From NCBI GenBank assembly GCA_009733575.1, contig ML769442.1, positions 62,001 to 126,000 on the forward strand: 64,000 bases of DNA, given 5' to 3'. Positions 45,026 through 57,262 of the stretch are shown here, piece by piece; position 1 is the first letter of the stretch, and each line of letters begins with the position of its first letter. The position numbers and the translations under genes were made by a program. This DNA comes from Gymnopus androsaceus JB14 (taxonomy: Eukaryota > Basidiomycota > Agaricomycetes > Agaricales > Omphalotaceae). The notes beneath the pieces were generated by a model that searched no databases, was not told the origin of the DNA, and saw only the letters and a list, made by a program, of their open reading frames with translations.

Positions 45026-46469
45026 TGTATAATTGTTATATGCAATTTATACCAGGTTTATACACAGTTTATACAACAACACTCATGACCATATTAGTAC
45101 AGTAATAAATTGACGCTATTACGAGTCAATTTCTATTCAATTGCAGTATGCCCCATGTTCGGCTTCAACATAAAAAATCTGAGTAATAAGAATATTGTAC
45201 AATAGTTCCATTGGTGCATCGCGGAGGGATGTTTAGAGAGCGATAAAAAAAAGAGAATCCCCAAGTCATTCGAAAATTGAAACTCCAACAAGTCACAAGC
45301 TACTATATTGCAGTTTGACGTGAATTGCATTCAATGAAATTTTGGAAGTCAGTGCTTCCTCACTTCTTTGTGCACTTCCTCTACATTAGTATGTTGTTGT
45401 AATTTCATTGAAGTCCAGTGAAGGTGTTTTGCTCAAGTCTTTTCTATCTGGCCAAAAGTTCAAGAAGGCATGGATAGGAATAACCTGATGTGTGTACATC
45501 TTTTTTATGTCTTCTCTAAGATTGACATTCATTATAAATATCACTGCAGAGTTGTTCCAGTGTTGCGCCAGGTATGTGAATTCATTTACTGTGAGTATCC
45601 GCAGCTTATACCCTTTTTATTTTGCACAGTTTTATTCGGAGGAGAATTCCTTCCAATGCCTTTGTGATGTAAAGCCTATGGAAGATGTGAAGCCGAAACT
45701 CATCTCTTGACCACTGGCACTGGTCCCCGTTGGCTCTCTCCTCAAACTCTCCCTTGCCGGCTCTAATTTTTCCTTGCGGCAGTCTCACTGGCAGTGCATA
45801 CATTTTTTTTCTTGAAGCTCTCTGCTCCAACATGATATATTAGGTTTTGAAAACCAACAAGCCACAGAAGTGCCAGACTGCCAGGAATGCAATGTTGGTT
45901 TCTCCAAACAATAGGCATTTAATCTGGCATTTGAAGTGAAGTCTTCTGCCTACATCTCTTGACCGTCGCGTGAGGATTTTCAAGTCACGCTGCCATACTT
46001 TGGGCGCCCTGGAAATGCTTGCATGAGTATTTATCACCGTCTGTCCCTTGCAAACTCAACTCTGATACGTTTCCACAGAATTTCCAGTGCATGATTTATT
46101 CAGTTTCAAATGTTTCCATTGGGTGGTATAAGGCATTGGGAGCCTTGCAAACTTCGTAGTCTTTGTACATAACTATTTTTTGTACTATGTCATTGCTGTA
46201 TAGACCAATAAATTGTTGATTTGATTCCTTCATTAAAGTGAAAGTGAAAGTATATGAATGTATAATCAGGCCAAAAGAGCTGGTATATTGAACATATAAA
46301 GTTGCGGTATAATTGAGTGTATTTGAGGGCATAAACAAACAAGAAAAAGGGCTGTAATTGTGTATAATCGTGATGGATATGCACTCAGGGCTCTATACAT
46401 ACACAGCCAAATCTGTATGATTGGATGTATTTGCTTTTATATGGATCAGCATGTGCAGTTTTGCTGATG
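45026..46469. other. Interior of the Plavaka-ended element, no gene recognised
   Basis: Only short frames without family resemblance. An inverted pair around CAATGAAATT (about 45330 and 45400) was noted. Nothing more can be supported. Confidence 0.4.
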
Positions 46470-46471
46470 TG

Positions 46472-47665
46472 CTCAGGATATCAGTTCTGCTTCTATATAC
46501 ACTTCTTTGTCAACAATGTATGGTCCAGAATAATTGAGGTTCCATGTGATTTCATGCCTCCTGCTTTGCCACATCCCTCATCCAAAAATGGTGAGGACTG
46601 AGTAGTAATGTCCCAACTCACTCGGTTTGGACCTGTCACGTTGAGTACGGATGATACTAAGCAGAGGATTAGTATGCAGAGTTCTAGCATTTTTCAGTTT
46701 TGTCTACTCGAATGCAATCCTTAGTCTCAAGTTTTGTGATTAGAAATCAATATATTGAGCGAACTATAAATGTGTAAGCTACTGATAATGTATGGTGGGC
46801 ATAGGCATGTAGGAATATTAATTCCGATGCGCGAATTAGTTTTTGCAATGAGAGACGGAATTAATTTTCCGACCTGGGGGTGCGGAGGATTCAGAAACCA
46901 ATAACCCATGCGAAGTAGCCACAGGCGCGTCGGTTTTCTGAAGACGACTAGCCCACAGGGGCATGAGCCCAAGACTGTGGGGACTGAGATTCCCTTGCTT
47001 GCCCAGGGCTCTCCCACCCTTTAATTCAGCTTCGGCTTTTTTTCCGTAAACAAAGGTAAACATCCGAAAGGCCGAAATCTAAACGCGTGCGTAATAGTAT
47101 CACATGTTCCATATTTGTCCTGTTGAGCCGGCCAGCACGTTTTCCTTCTCCCGTTCACTTCTCATTTGCATCCAGTTGTCTGTTTTTCGGCGTTACCGTC
47201 CCTTACTGCTCACACTCACGATACAGAACGAACGGCTCACCATCGACGGTCTTCATCACAATCTTTTCAGGCACATCTTAGGTGTAGAGAGGTATGTCTC
47301 AAACAATTATTTCATGTTTCAATTGCTATAGTATCACTAGAATCTATCTTGCCATGGGATTGTGAACGGATTTGTTAAGTACTGTACTTCATAAACTATC
47401 AGGCTGCTTGTGTATTTGAGTAACGAATTGAATCACACTTTGATCTGGAAAGATTTAACTTTAACAAGCGAGCAAGGGTGTCTGCCGACGAAGTCGGCGG
47501 TTTTCTAGTGATAAGGGAGAATAGAATATATTTTTGTATGTGAAGTAAGGCTTGGTATATATGGCATGATGTAAGGATTGTGTATGTGCAAGGAGTAAAG
47601 ATTGACACAACAAGAATGGAATGTTTCATATGATGGAAAGTGATGAAAAACTAATGTTTCTGTAG
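46472..47665. other. No gene recognised
   Basis: Non-coding stretch between the Plavaka-ended element and the DIRS recombinase. The right part presumably includes the 3' end of the DIRS element; its terminal repeats were not found. Confidence 0.35.
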
Positions 47666-48744
47666 TCAGTCTGAGTAGTAGTTCTGAGTGTGATGTCTGT
47701 GGAGGTGGATGGAAGCAAGCGAGTCAAGATCTCTCCAGTATTTAAGGAAGGCGTCTGACTTCCAACAACCGAGCATCTTAACAACATCGGGAGGGATACC
47801 TTGGACTAGGTAGTGGGTCGTGCGTCTGATACGGAAGCAGTGCCAGTCATGCATGGAATGTTGTGCATGGACCAGACTGCATTGCAGCGCTTCAGGAATA
47901 TGGCCTTTGTGAGGACTTTCAGCTCGTCATTTTCATCCCTGTATGCCAAAAGAGGGTCGTCAGGGCCTAGCCTGTTGACTCGGATGTGTTCTCTCCATGC
48001 TCTCGTTGGGCTGGTATGACCTGGCTGAGGTGAGTAGACCACTTCCTCTCCCCTGGACTGAGCTGTCTTGGTCTTCGGAAGCCTGAGCTTCCTATCGCCA
48101 TTCTCGTTAGCTGCTCGTAGGTCCTTGAACATAGGGAGTTGGGAAGGGTTGTAGTCGGTTGGATTGGAGGAAAGGGGAAGAATTTCGCTGCCTCTGAGCT
48201 GCCCATAGAAACAACCAGCGCTAGCTGCAGCCATGGCATGGTCTAGACCACATGAATCCGAGAGATCAAGTTCGTCAAACAGGATGCTCAGGTGCTCCTT
48301 CTTAACCGGTGGTTGTTGTTTGCGGAAGGAAGAGGCTGGCACTCTGCATTCAATGCCGTTGAACACGTTTCATAGATTAGTACCCCCTTCCCATGCGAGT
48401 CCCCTTCTCTGCACCCATCCCTTTACCACTGAGAGTTTTGCCTTTGTCATTCCGCTTGCTAGTCTACCTGCGAACGATGCGGCATAGTTGCACAGCGTGG
48501 CCTCAGAGGGAGGGAGAACTTCCTCCTCTGTCAACGCCTGGTCTGCAGCCCAGATCAGGAATTCTGCAGTGTACTGCAGTTTCCGTTGTCTAGTATTTTC
48601 CGAGACAGCTGCATCTATGACATTCTGTGCGTTTTGAGTAAGGGTATTGGCTGGGTTTGGGGCTGCAGGACCTGTTGGATTGGCGAAGCGGACATGGGGG
48701 ATGTTGTCGGAATGAGCCGTGAATTTTTTTCTGTAGGGTGGCAT
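47666..48744 (-). pseudogene. DIRS tyrosine recombinase
   Basis: From 48744: a core-binding domain (IDAAVSENTRQRKLQYTAEF, then TEEEVLPPSEATLCNYAASF and KLSVVKGWVQRRGLAW); a TGA at 48370-48372 where an arginine is expected; then the catalytic domain with FYGQLRGSEILPL (first Arg), and after a frameshift near 47855 DWHCFRIRRTTHYL (His-x-x-Arg), GCWKSDAFLKYWRDL (Trp and the nucleophile Tyr). All recombinase catalytic positions can be found, but in two frames and with one stop. It would circularise or integrate the cDNA. Confidence 0.88.
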
Positions 48745-49729
48745 AGCAGTGCAAGAGTCTGTTGGTTTTGTCGATGGTTGGAATGGGAATATGTTCTGAT
48801 GTGTGTGGGTAGGGGTCTAGTAGATGAATGAAGGTAGAGGAGACACGTGAGGAGTCAAGAGATTCAAGGCGGCCTGCGACGGTGATGAGGGTTAAGAGTA
48901 AGAGTTCTGTCACGCTCGTGACCGTTATTTTATTTGGGATCTCGTTCCAATTCCACTTTGTTAGTTATTAGTACAGACTTTTATTACAACATGTTGGACG
49001 AGATAACGGGTAGCACAAGGAGGAGAAACTACTGAGGTATTATTTTCTAATAGTAGAGATTAGAGGCAAGAATTGTTTGGCTGTATCAAGTTATGTATGT
49101 AAGCTTTAAGGTGATGCGGTACTGCTGGTGGGTGGGAGTGGATTGTTTTTGAGGAGGGAATTCGCCTCTCGACGGCACATCTGCTGGGGTTGTCGTGTGT
49201 GGAGATCCAAGTACAATCAATCCACACCTTGAATTCCTGCATCAATTCAATAATCTTTCAAAGGATGAGGTTGATCTCGTAGCCTCGCAAGCTCCCCTTC
49301 TTGAGGGCCCCAATGACCCCGATGTTGTCAGATTGAAGACAAACGCTGAGGTTTCAGTAGCTGGATGAGATGAGAGTCCGCAGCACGAGTTCCACTGCAA
49401 CCATCTCTCTCCATCCTATGTGTCAGTTCGCGTCTGTCCACCCTGACTTGTATTTCCAGGCCAGCCATTTGCCATTTAATATAAGACCAATTCCCCAAGA
49501 GGTTGACGCATCCACGAAGAAGTCGACCTCAATGAAGTCGGGGAGTTTTATGATGTCCATTCCGACGAAGGGCTGGTGTAACAGATCGTCCCACCAGTCA
49601 ATGTCGTCTTGGAGCTTGGCTGGTATGGAATGAGGGACGAATTGTTTGGAGGACTTAAAGCCAGCATGGAAGTTGAACAGGTTGATCAACCTCGTTTTTC
49701 CGGTGGGGACTACAAGAGCAATGTAGTTG

Positions 49730-50039
49730 CATCAGGAAAAATGGTCTGGACCCAGGACTGACTTTAGGTTGACCCACAACGACCTAAAGAGACTTAAGGG
49801 AACCTAAGGATACCTAGGTCTCCTAGGCCACCTAGGTTGCCTAGACTGCCTCAGTTTCTTTGAGGTCACCTAGGTTGCCTAGGATTTAGGGATAAATTTT
49901 GGGAATTTGAGGCAACCTGAGTAAACCTGAGGAAACCTGAGGTAGCCTAAGGTAGCCTGGGGTAGCCTGGAAGACCCAAGGTGACCAGGGTAGCCTAGGT
50001 TCCCTAGGTCATCATAGGTTTAACCCCTTTTTGCTGATG
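49730..50039. mobile_element. Plavaka-ended MITE (310 bp)
   Basis: The left end CATCAGGAAAAATGGTCTGG and right end complement CATCAGCAAAAAGGGG are flanked by TG (49728-49729, 50040-50041). The body is filled with CCTAGG-type words on the left (ACCTAGGTCTCCTAGG) and CCTGAGG/AGCCTGGG words on the right. Same family as 57263-58704. It interrupts the DIRS pol. Confidence 0.8.
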
Positions 50040-50851
50040 TGAGTGTGCCAATAAGCTCTTCCACTTTGTCAACAAATTGTCATTCCTTTGCTACCCATGG
50101 AGCAAGTCGGGAGATGTAGTTCTCCTTCTTGTCCTCTGGGAGCTGAACGGTCTTCTCCTCAATGTGCCAGAGAAAGCCGATATATTTGAAGAAGGACGCG
50201 AAAGGTATGAATTTGCTTGGGGCCCAGGGCCATCTGAGAATCACGGCTGTTAACCAGATGAGAGAGTCATCGTATAAAAAAATGTATGAGTTATTGGTGT
50301 TGCATCCTTTGGGATATTGGAAGAATACAAAGTCATCAACCCACTTGAGCAGGGCTTTGACACCTTTGAACTTCAGGATCCAAGCCATGGTGTCTGCGAC
50401 ATGACCCCAGATGCCAGGCGCTGGTCTCTTCCCGAGGTTGAGCATGAGGTCTAAGTGGACTAGGCCGTCGAGCATAAGAGCAACGAAACGGCGAGCGGAG
50501 GGATGGATTGGGATGTTGCGAAACACTGCATTGACATCAGAGATGGCGGCCTCAGTGCCTTTTAATTAAAGGAAAGAGACATTAGTTCATCATGAAAGTG
50601 TGAATGTTATTAGTTTATATGTACCTGGGGGTGCTTTGGCAACCATGAGATAGCATTCGGAGAAGGAGCCCCAGTTGCAAGGGAAGTCGTCAGCATCAAT
50701 TAGTGCATTGATGGATACTTCTGATGCATTGAACTCGATGGGAGGGGCAGTATGTCCATTGGAAGGTGGGGACAGGGTATCGTGCGGAAAGTCTGGAGGT
50801 AGGGTCTTGCGCGGGAAGGAATGGTCAATTACGATTCTGAACTTTCCTGGT

Positions 50852-51983
50852 CACTGTTCGTAAATCTATGGCAACTTTTCTCAAGAAAGTCGTTTTATAC
50901 TTAAGTAATACTCAAGTAATACTTAAGTGATACCTAAGTTTGCATAAAGCAACAAATTAGTTGTCTAGCACTTATCACCTAAGTATTACTTAAGTAAACT
51001 CCAAGTATTTTTTACCTAATTAATTGAGTAAAATGCAATCATATTTCTTGGTCTGTGTCAAGTAAATAGTAGATAAAAAAGAAAGAAACATATTGTACTT
51101 GAGTAAGTATCTATCATCAAGTAAGTAAGTAAGTAAGTAATTAGGTAATAAGTAATTAAGTCAGTAAGTAAGTAAGTATATATAAAAATTTAACACTATA
51201 AAATGAACAACTGTAATTGTTTCCTAAGAGAAATACTTACCTGAAAAATACTTAAGGAACATAAGCATTTCTTAAATAATGTAAAGAAGCAAGGAAGTTA
51301 ACTGTTGAAGTAATGTAAAGGAGAAGGTTGGAGCCAGGAGGGAGCTCTGAGATCTAGGACAGAGGTGGGGGGACTTTTATATGCTAGCTGTGGAGATTTC
51401 CTAGTTAGGAACAATAGACAACTTTGCCATTGTTGCCAGTTTGGCAAGACAATGAACAGTTTCTATTGTTCTCTTGGAATATCATGTGATTTTTCCTACA
51501 TATATATAAAGACCCAATGGGCCCTCATTGACACCACCTCTCTTCAACTCTTACCTCTACCATCTCATTGTATCTACTCTCACTTTACTACCACTACAAT
51601 TCAGTAGGACTCATATACTCTCTGCTTAGTATTTTCTTTAGAAACTTATGCCTTGCTCATGGCTTTCTTCCATGCTACCTACTTTACTTTACTATTACTT
51701 TGAATAACTTACTTTACTTTATTACTTACACAGCTGATTTGGTATTTTGCTTTAAACTAAAGTTTGCAGGGGATATAAGATAGTTACTTACTTTACTTTA
51801 CTTTATTACTTTCACTTTTACTTCATAATCACCCATTTCAAGATTATTTTGCATGAATTAGTTATGCCTATACTTAAGTATTTACTTAAGTATAATTGAT
51901 ACTTACAATTTAGGATAACTTTAATTCTTAGGAACATTCTAAGAATTACTTAAGTATAAAACCACTTTCTTGAGAAAAGCTGC
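50852..51983. mobile_element. TIR element (1.1 kb) with ACTTAAGTAT repeats
   Basis: Paired ends: GCAACTTTTCTCAAGAAAGT on the left (from 50870) and GCAGCTTTTCTCAAGAAAGT as complement on the right (to 51983), similarity continuing through TTTTATACTTAAGTAAT. CCTGGT flanks it (50846-50851, 51984-51989), read as a 6-base duplication; the left end then has about 18 extra bases outside the TIR. Removing it restores the DIRS RT frame. Inside are many TACTTAAGTA words, a GTAA microsatellite (about 51120-51180) and an unexplained promoter-like stretch (TATATATAAAG near 51503). Confidence 0.75.
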
Positions 51984-52479
51984 CCTGGTAGTTGGCTGTT
52001 CAACAACAGCCATGGGAGCAGTTGTGAAGTGACCAATCTGGGCTTGTAGCTTGTCGGGGTGGAAAGGATGGGAAATTCAGCCAAGTTCCATTTTTTGGGC
52101 GAATTTGGCGCAAATGATGTTAGCATGTTCCTTGGTGCGGAAGTGATTTGGTGGAATGTAAGTTGAAGCAAGAGTGAATTTGTCTAAACCAATGTGGAAA
52201 CCTTCTATGAGACCTTTCGGAATCCCAGCGAACTTCTTGGGGGCATTGGATTCCCTAAGAAGATGCTCCCATGCCGAGGGGATGAGGCAGGTGGAGAACC
52301 GAACATTGTTAGCATTGGTGCCCCTGGGATCCGTGTTCAGCGGAGCCACACAAACCACATTTGTGGGCGAAGGTGCAGGGAGATTTAGAGCAACCAAAGC
52401 AGCTGGTTCGTGAGCAGTATTAAAATAAACCCTGACAAGTTCTCGGAGGCGTATTTTAATATTTGCGACAAGTTGTCAG

Positions 52480-54377
52480 CACAGCTTTTACCTAGAAAAG
52501 AAATATTGATACAGAGAGAACGAGAGCCTGTGGGAGAAAACGGAAGCCTCTGGTGACCAAAGGGACCATTGAAGCTGTGACAGTAGGCCGTGCCCTCAGA
52601 GTTGACGAAGAGGCGACCTGATTTTTGCAAGAAAACCGAGGACCGTGGCTTATGCTGATTCCAGTTGTGCTCCGTCGATCCACATAGGTAGCACTTCCAC
52701 TTGCCTCCCAAGTGCGAGTTCTCTTTCGAGGACGAGTCCCCGTCTCGAAAGGAGCATTTCTGGCCATGACCTTGGGGCTTCGATGATGAGGAGGGATGGA
52801 CTTGTTCTGAGACTTCCTGCAGGCTTCTTCCTCCTTAACCCTCAGAGTCTGCCATGACAGGAGACATTCCTGGTACAGGGTCCCATGGAATAGGTCAATG
52901 CAGATGTTCACATCCTGGAAGGTGAACCACTGGCAGTACACCCTGTCCACATAGAGCTTGTAGATTTCAAACCCTAACTCAAAGTCAGATCGATCCTTGA
53001 CCATGTTGAACATGGCGTCCAACATGTCGGCAATACCTAGCGCCAGTCTATGGCCCGGCGCGTCAGCTCCTTTTGGAACGAAATGTTGGCAAAATGCTCT
53101 CGGCATGCCCTGAGCAAGACTGTTAAAGTCATTGAAATTGATCTGCGAGAGTGGGACATTGGTGAAGGACTTTGATTTCACTTTTATCCCCCCAGAGCCA
53201 TCGAGAATGATGGTGCTTGCATCAGCGGAATCGATTGACTTTAGTGAGGAGTCAGTGAAACGCGAAGCAAAGTAAGTGAGAGGGATGAACGTCTTGAGTC
53301 CACCGTGAAGCGTGGCGGCCACCAAATTGTTGGTGATGCACTTGAGTTGGAAGGGCTCCATGTACGAGTGGAGTTGAGCTTGGCTCGGATCACCCCAGGT
53401 ACCCTTCAGACCGGAGTCATCGGCCATTAGGACCTTGTTACCATTGCCAGTGTCCTCAGCAGCTGGGGCTGCAGAGTCCTGCATTCGAGGAGTTGGACGA
53501 GACTCTTGTCTGCGAGGTGAGTGGGAACAACAATCAGGCTGAACGTGTCCCTGGGAGTGTGGCAAGCGTGGTGGAGGTAGGGAGCCTTGGAAGGGACTGC
53601 GGAGAGGAAGAGGAGGAGCCCGGACAAATTGTCCAGGTACCCAAAGTCATCGCTCGAATTCCGAGATCCTGGAATGTGAGGAACCAGGGTGTAGGACTGG
53701 ATGGATAATGTCTGTTAGTATATGTTGTGTACAGAGAGATGACACATAAGAAAGGTCAAGGAGAAACAACCGAGACAAAGAAAGAACTCATCGAGGAGAA
53801 ACAATGAGTGCATCGAGGAGAAACGACGCTGAGCCAAGGAGAAACGGTGTGCTGTCGAGGAGAAACGACGGCATGGAATTTATAATAGTAGCTCATCTTG
53901 CTGATCTTGGGCAGCAGAGGAGCCCTCCTGCCCGTGCCTTGAAGCTGAAGAGGAGTGATCCTGGCCACCAAACTCCGCACGAAAGGTGTTAGGTGTCAGA
54001 ATCCCTCCCCAGCACCATTCACTGGGTGGAGGAGCTGGAGGAGCAAGAGAGCTGCCGGGAACGGAGAGTGTCCCGGAGATAGCAGACAGAGGAGTGGGAG
54101 GCACCAGAGGTGCCCTGATATCATTCCATGGTGCATGGCTGGCAGCTGGAGGAGCAGATGCTGGTTGGAGACGAGCCCGGGGAGGAATCGGGTCGATGTG
54201 CTGCACATTGAGAAGGTGCAGAAGCGAGCCATGTGGGCGCTGTTGCTGTTGTTGTTCTGGTTGCCCTCCCCCTGAAGATGTTGCTACAAGTCTTCTGGAT
54301 TGCTGTTGGCCAGCTTGGGCGCCAGGTGCGTTCCCTGCATCGGTGGAGTCCTTGTTTGTGCTTCTAGTGTTCACCAT
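52480..54377 (-). pseudogene. DIRS gag-like region with zinc knuckle
   Basis: From 54377: MVNTRSTNKDSTDAGNAP, a Gln/Pro-rich part, then a break at about 53880 to 53565, then QLHSYMEPFQLKCITNNLV, LTYFASRFTDSSLKSID, a helical capsid-like part (LALGIADMLDAMFNMVKDRS, VYCQWFTFQDVNICIDLFHG), and a zinc-binding CYLCGSTEHNWNQH (C-x2-C-x5-H-x4-H) in a shifted frame at about 52690. Order and content match the first open reading frame of fungal DIRS elements. Two or more frame breaks. The shift before the zinc motif lies near 52700. Confidence 0.7.
53755..53875. repeat. Short tandem repeat (CGAGGAGAAACGACG)
   Basis: Five loosely spaced copies of a CGAGGAGAAACGACG-like word. In the minus frame they give repeated VVSPR peptides within the gag gap between 53880 and 53565. 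Confidence 0.65.
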
Positions 54378-57262
54378 GATGGCAAGTAAGAGTGGAGCAT
54401 ATTGGAGAGGATTTAGGGCGATTTAAAAGAGCGATATGGGAATTTTCGCGGAGATGTGGAATGAAAATTAATTCTTGATATATTACACAAAGAATCGGAA
54501 CATTTCTCCAAAGTTGAGAAACGCTCAGTTGGTGGTAAGAAGAGGAATGGGGAAACTCGAGATGTGGGATCACGGCAACGTGACGGAAATGCGGCCTCCT
54601 TTTCCCACGGGTCACGCGTAGGCCTGAACAGGAAGGATGGAAGTATGGGTGGCAAGGAGCTTTGGGTCTGGGTACAGAGGAGGGAGTGTGATTGGTGAAT
54701 GAGGATGTTAGGCTGGAGACCTGAATACCAACCACTTGCTGACCACCACTTCAGGCTCACCCGACTCATCTTCACCATTCCACTGTGAGAGCAAAGGAAC
54801 CTGAAAATCATGTTCCTGGGACATGATCTGGGTAAACCATATCCTTTTCAATGAAATAAATATTCATGACCATGTTGAGTTCAAGACACTTCCCATGATC
54901 TACACTTAGTGAGCTCAACTTGATATTTCATGGAAAAACCAGTGATTTTCATGGTATCTCAATGGTATCCTCTAACCATGAGACTTCGAAATCAGGAGCT
55001 GTACTTCAGTGTATACTTCAAATCACAGAAGGGAAATGATTTTCACTGAATAGGATGTGACAAGAATTGTTGGATAAGTACTTAGCCATTGGTTGTCCGG
55101 CCGCTCTGCACATCATATTACCCCTATCTGTTCCTGTATATAAAGTATGTAGTTACATTTTACCAATCAATTGTTCTTGTCCCTGTCTGTCTTGATGCTT
55201 GATTCCCTCCTCTGTCAAGGTTGTACCAGCTGAGCCTGCTTTTTTCTCAACAAGAATGTTATATTTCTTATGTATCTCCAGTGGCATGTTGCCACTTTGG
55301 TATACTTTACTGCGTGCACAGGTGCTTGAGCACTTAGCAAGGATCCAGCTCCATGAAGTCAAGAGTTTGAATGAAGTTGGTGCTCAATGTTGTACAGTGT
55401 TATAGTACAGCGTTAATAGTACAGTGTATAGTATAGTGTATAGGTATGGTGAATTGGTACTACTACTAGTTATATAAATAGCTATAGCTCTATGTACAGT
55501 GATGTTGCACATAATAGGGCACGGACTACAGTCTGTTGTATTTCGCTTCTGGTCAGAAGAAATCAAGCCAAATGAAGTGAAAAGAGTACATTAAAATGTC
55601 ATTTTTGCACATGATTTTTCAGAGCAGGCAGATAATTATCAATGTTGATTCCATAAAATTCAGGGAATCATCTGTGATTTCAGGTACCTTGGCTCTCACA
55701 GTGTTCTCCATGAACAGCCCCAATACAAGGAGGGAACATTCCTACTACTATACGAGGTAGCGCACCACTGATGGATCCGGGGATCCCTGCTAAAGTAACA
55801 ATTACTCTATCTTGTATTAACCTTCCTTTTCCGCGATTGTACCCACCTCTGCTCATGTCACCTACTCACCCAGATGGAAGGAGAAGGGGGCCCATAAGGC
55901 TATCCCTTCCTGGTGGTAGAACTGGTGCTGTTGATGTGGTTTTTAGGCATGATCATGGACAAGGTACATATACTGTGTAGCTGTTGATTGAAACTTTTGA
56001 ACTTAAACAAGTGTACTGTCAAGAGTAATTGCAACTTCCAATTTAGTCCTGAGAGTGCTTGATAAGAGCAATTAGGGCCTGCCACTATCCTGTAAATGGT
56101 GATAGCTAGGATTTTAAGGTTCAATTCAATTTAGTTTATTTTCCATGAATTGCACCAGTGCCTGATTTTTTGAAAATTGGATGAACTGTAAACTGGTTTA
56201 ATTTTTGCATCAGTGCAATTCAACACAATTCATCTAGTTTAAACCAGTTCCAGTTTAAATCAGTTCAAATCAGTTTAAACCAAGGGGGTCCGGGCCGGGA
56301 AATCCTGTACTGGGGTTAGGTAGGGTGGGTCCATTATGAGGCCTGAAAATCTTTTTTTTGACTGACCCTCAAATTGCCTTTTTGTAATGTCCAATGAATC
56401 AAACAAGCCTAAGAAGTGCCTGAAATGTATAGTCAAAGTAGCTACATTACGTAGAGTGAGTTTATCTTTTTTTATTTCCTTTGTAGGTCATTCCATGAGT
56501 GCTTATGGTTATTGACCTTGACTGATATATTTTGAGATATATAGTGTCCAGAGTGAGGTGAAGAGTTTACAAAGGTTATTTAGTTATGTAGAGCATGTAC
56601 AAAGGGCAAAAGACCAGCACAATTAGGGTTTTGAAGTACAATTTATTAAACTGCAAATAAATCATAAATTGTATTGTACAGAAGCAAACCCAGAAGCCAA
56701 AAATTCTAAGGAAATTGATATATTCAGGACAGTTTTGCATGGCTTCTCTTGATTCCTTTTTTCTATGGGTCGTATAATATGCAGGAATCACGATCTGATT
56801 TTATCAGAATTTTGGAGGGCCTACAAATGGCATCATAAATTTTTTTTTTCTTTTGCTGCCAAAACCTGCCAAAAACCCAGAAGCAAAAGTTTGGGTTAAT
56901 TGGGCCTCTACACAGGCGCATCCCTTTGGGATTGCTTGTAGCATGGCTTTGCATGCTCATAGAGTAGATTGAATATATATTGTATGCCCAAAAATACCAC
57001 ATATTTCATGGTACAATTCATAATATTTCAAAAACTGAGAAAAATCGCATTTTGGCATAGTGTTCATATATAATCATATTATAATGGATTTATTATATCT
57101 AAGCTATTGCAGTCATGTCCAGAAACCCTTCTAGAGGTCATATAAAAAACTGCATCCTAAAACACATTCTACATGACTCAAATATTGAATATTTTGCTCC
57201 TGGGTATTTTTTGCTTCTGGGTTTGCTTATGTATTGTACTGCAAAATGTATCACTGAAGCTT
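54378..57262. other. Non-coding, repeat-rich, no gene recognised
   Basis: Should include the 5' end of the DIRS element at left. From 56100 the DNA is AT-rich with repeated CAGTTTAAA words in both orientations (56230-56280) and a facing pair around GAAGCAAACCCAGAAGC (about 56680) and its complement (about 57205). No gene. Confidence 0.4.

Larger units (their letters stand above)
41298..46469. mobile_element. Plavaka-ended non-autonomous element (5.2 kb with inserts)
   Basis: The left end CATCAGCAAAACCGC (41298) and right end complement CATCAGCAAAACTGC (46455-46469) are flanked by TG (41296-41297, 46470-46471). Ends match those of the Plavaka element at 24002-34981. Its own sequence is 41298-41398 and 45026-46469; a large foldback element occupies the rest. 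No transposase is present. Subterminal ATCATACG/TCATACAG-like words occur at both ends. Confidence 0.6.
49060..52440 (-). pseudogene. DIRS pol: reverse transcriptase and RNase H, with an intron and two inserts
   Basis: The N-terminal part (52397-52077) has LIPSAWEHLLRESNAPKKF and GFHIGLDKFTLASTYIPPNH. Insert 50852-51983 follows; excising it joins NSQLPG to KFRIVIDHSFP, the typical DIRS RT start. Next come SVNALID-like ASEVSINALIDADDFP, and VNAVFRNIPIHPSARRF, with a 66-base GT-AG intron (50624-50559) splitting the glycine of KAPPGTEAAISD. The active site is LKWVDDFVFF (about 50300). Insert 49730-50039 follows, then YIALVVPTGKTRLINLF and the RNase H with DFFVDASTSWGIGLILN. Confidence 0.85.
47666..54377 (-). 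mobile_element. DIRS-type retrotransposon (tyrosine recombinase), decayed
   Basis: On the minus strand: gag-like region with a zinc knuckle (54377 to about 52480), reverse transcriptase (50851 to 50080), RNase H (about 49690-49370) and a tyrosine recombinase (48744-47666). Recombinase in place of integrase defines DIRS-like (YR) retrotransposons. Two inserts cut it: 49730-50039 between RT and RNase H and 50852-51983 within the N-terminal RT region. Several frameshifts and a TGA at 48370-48372 make it inactive. Terminal repeats were not identified. Confidence 0.85.

Noticed and set aside
46727..47063. Possible host gene on the minus strand near 47 kb
   Set aside because: Two overlapping frames of about 75-96 codons without motif, splice support or family resemblance.
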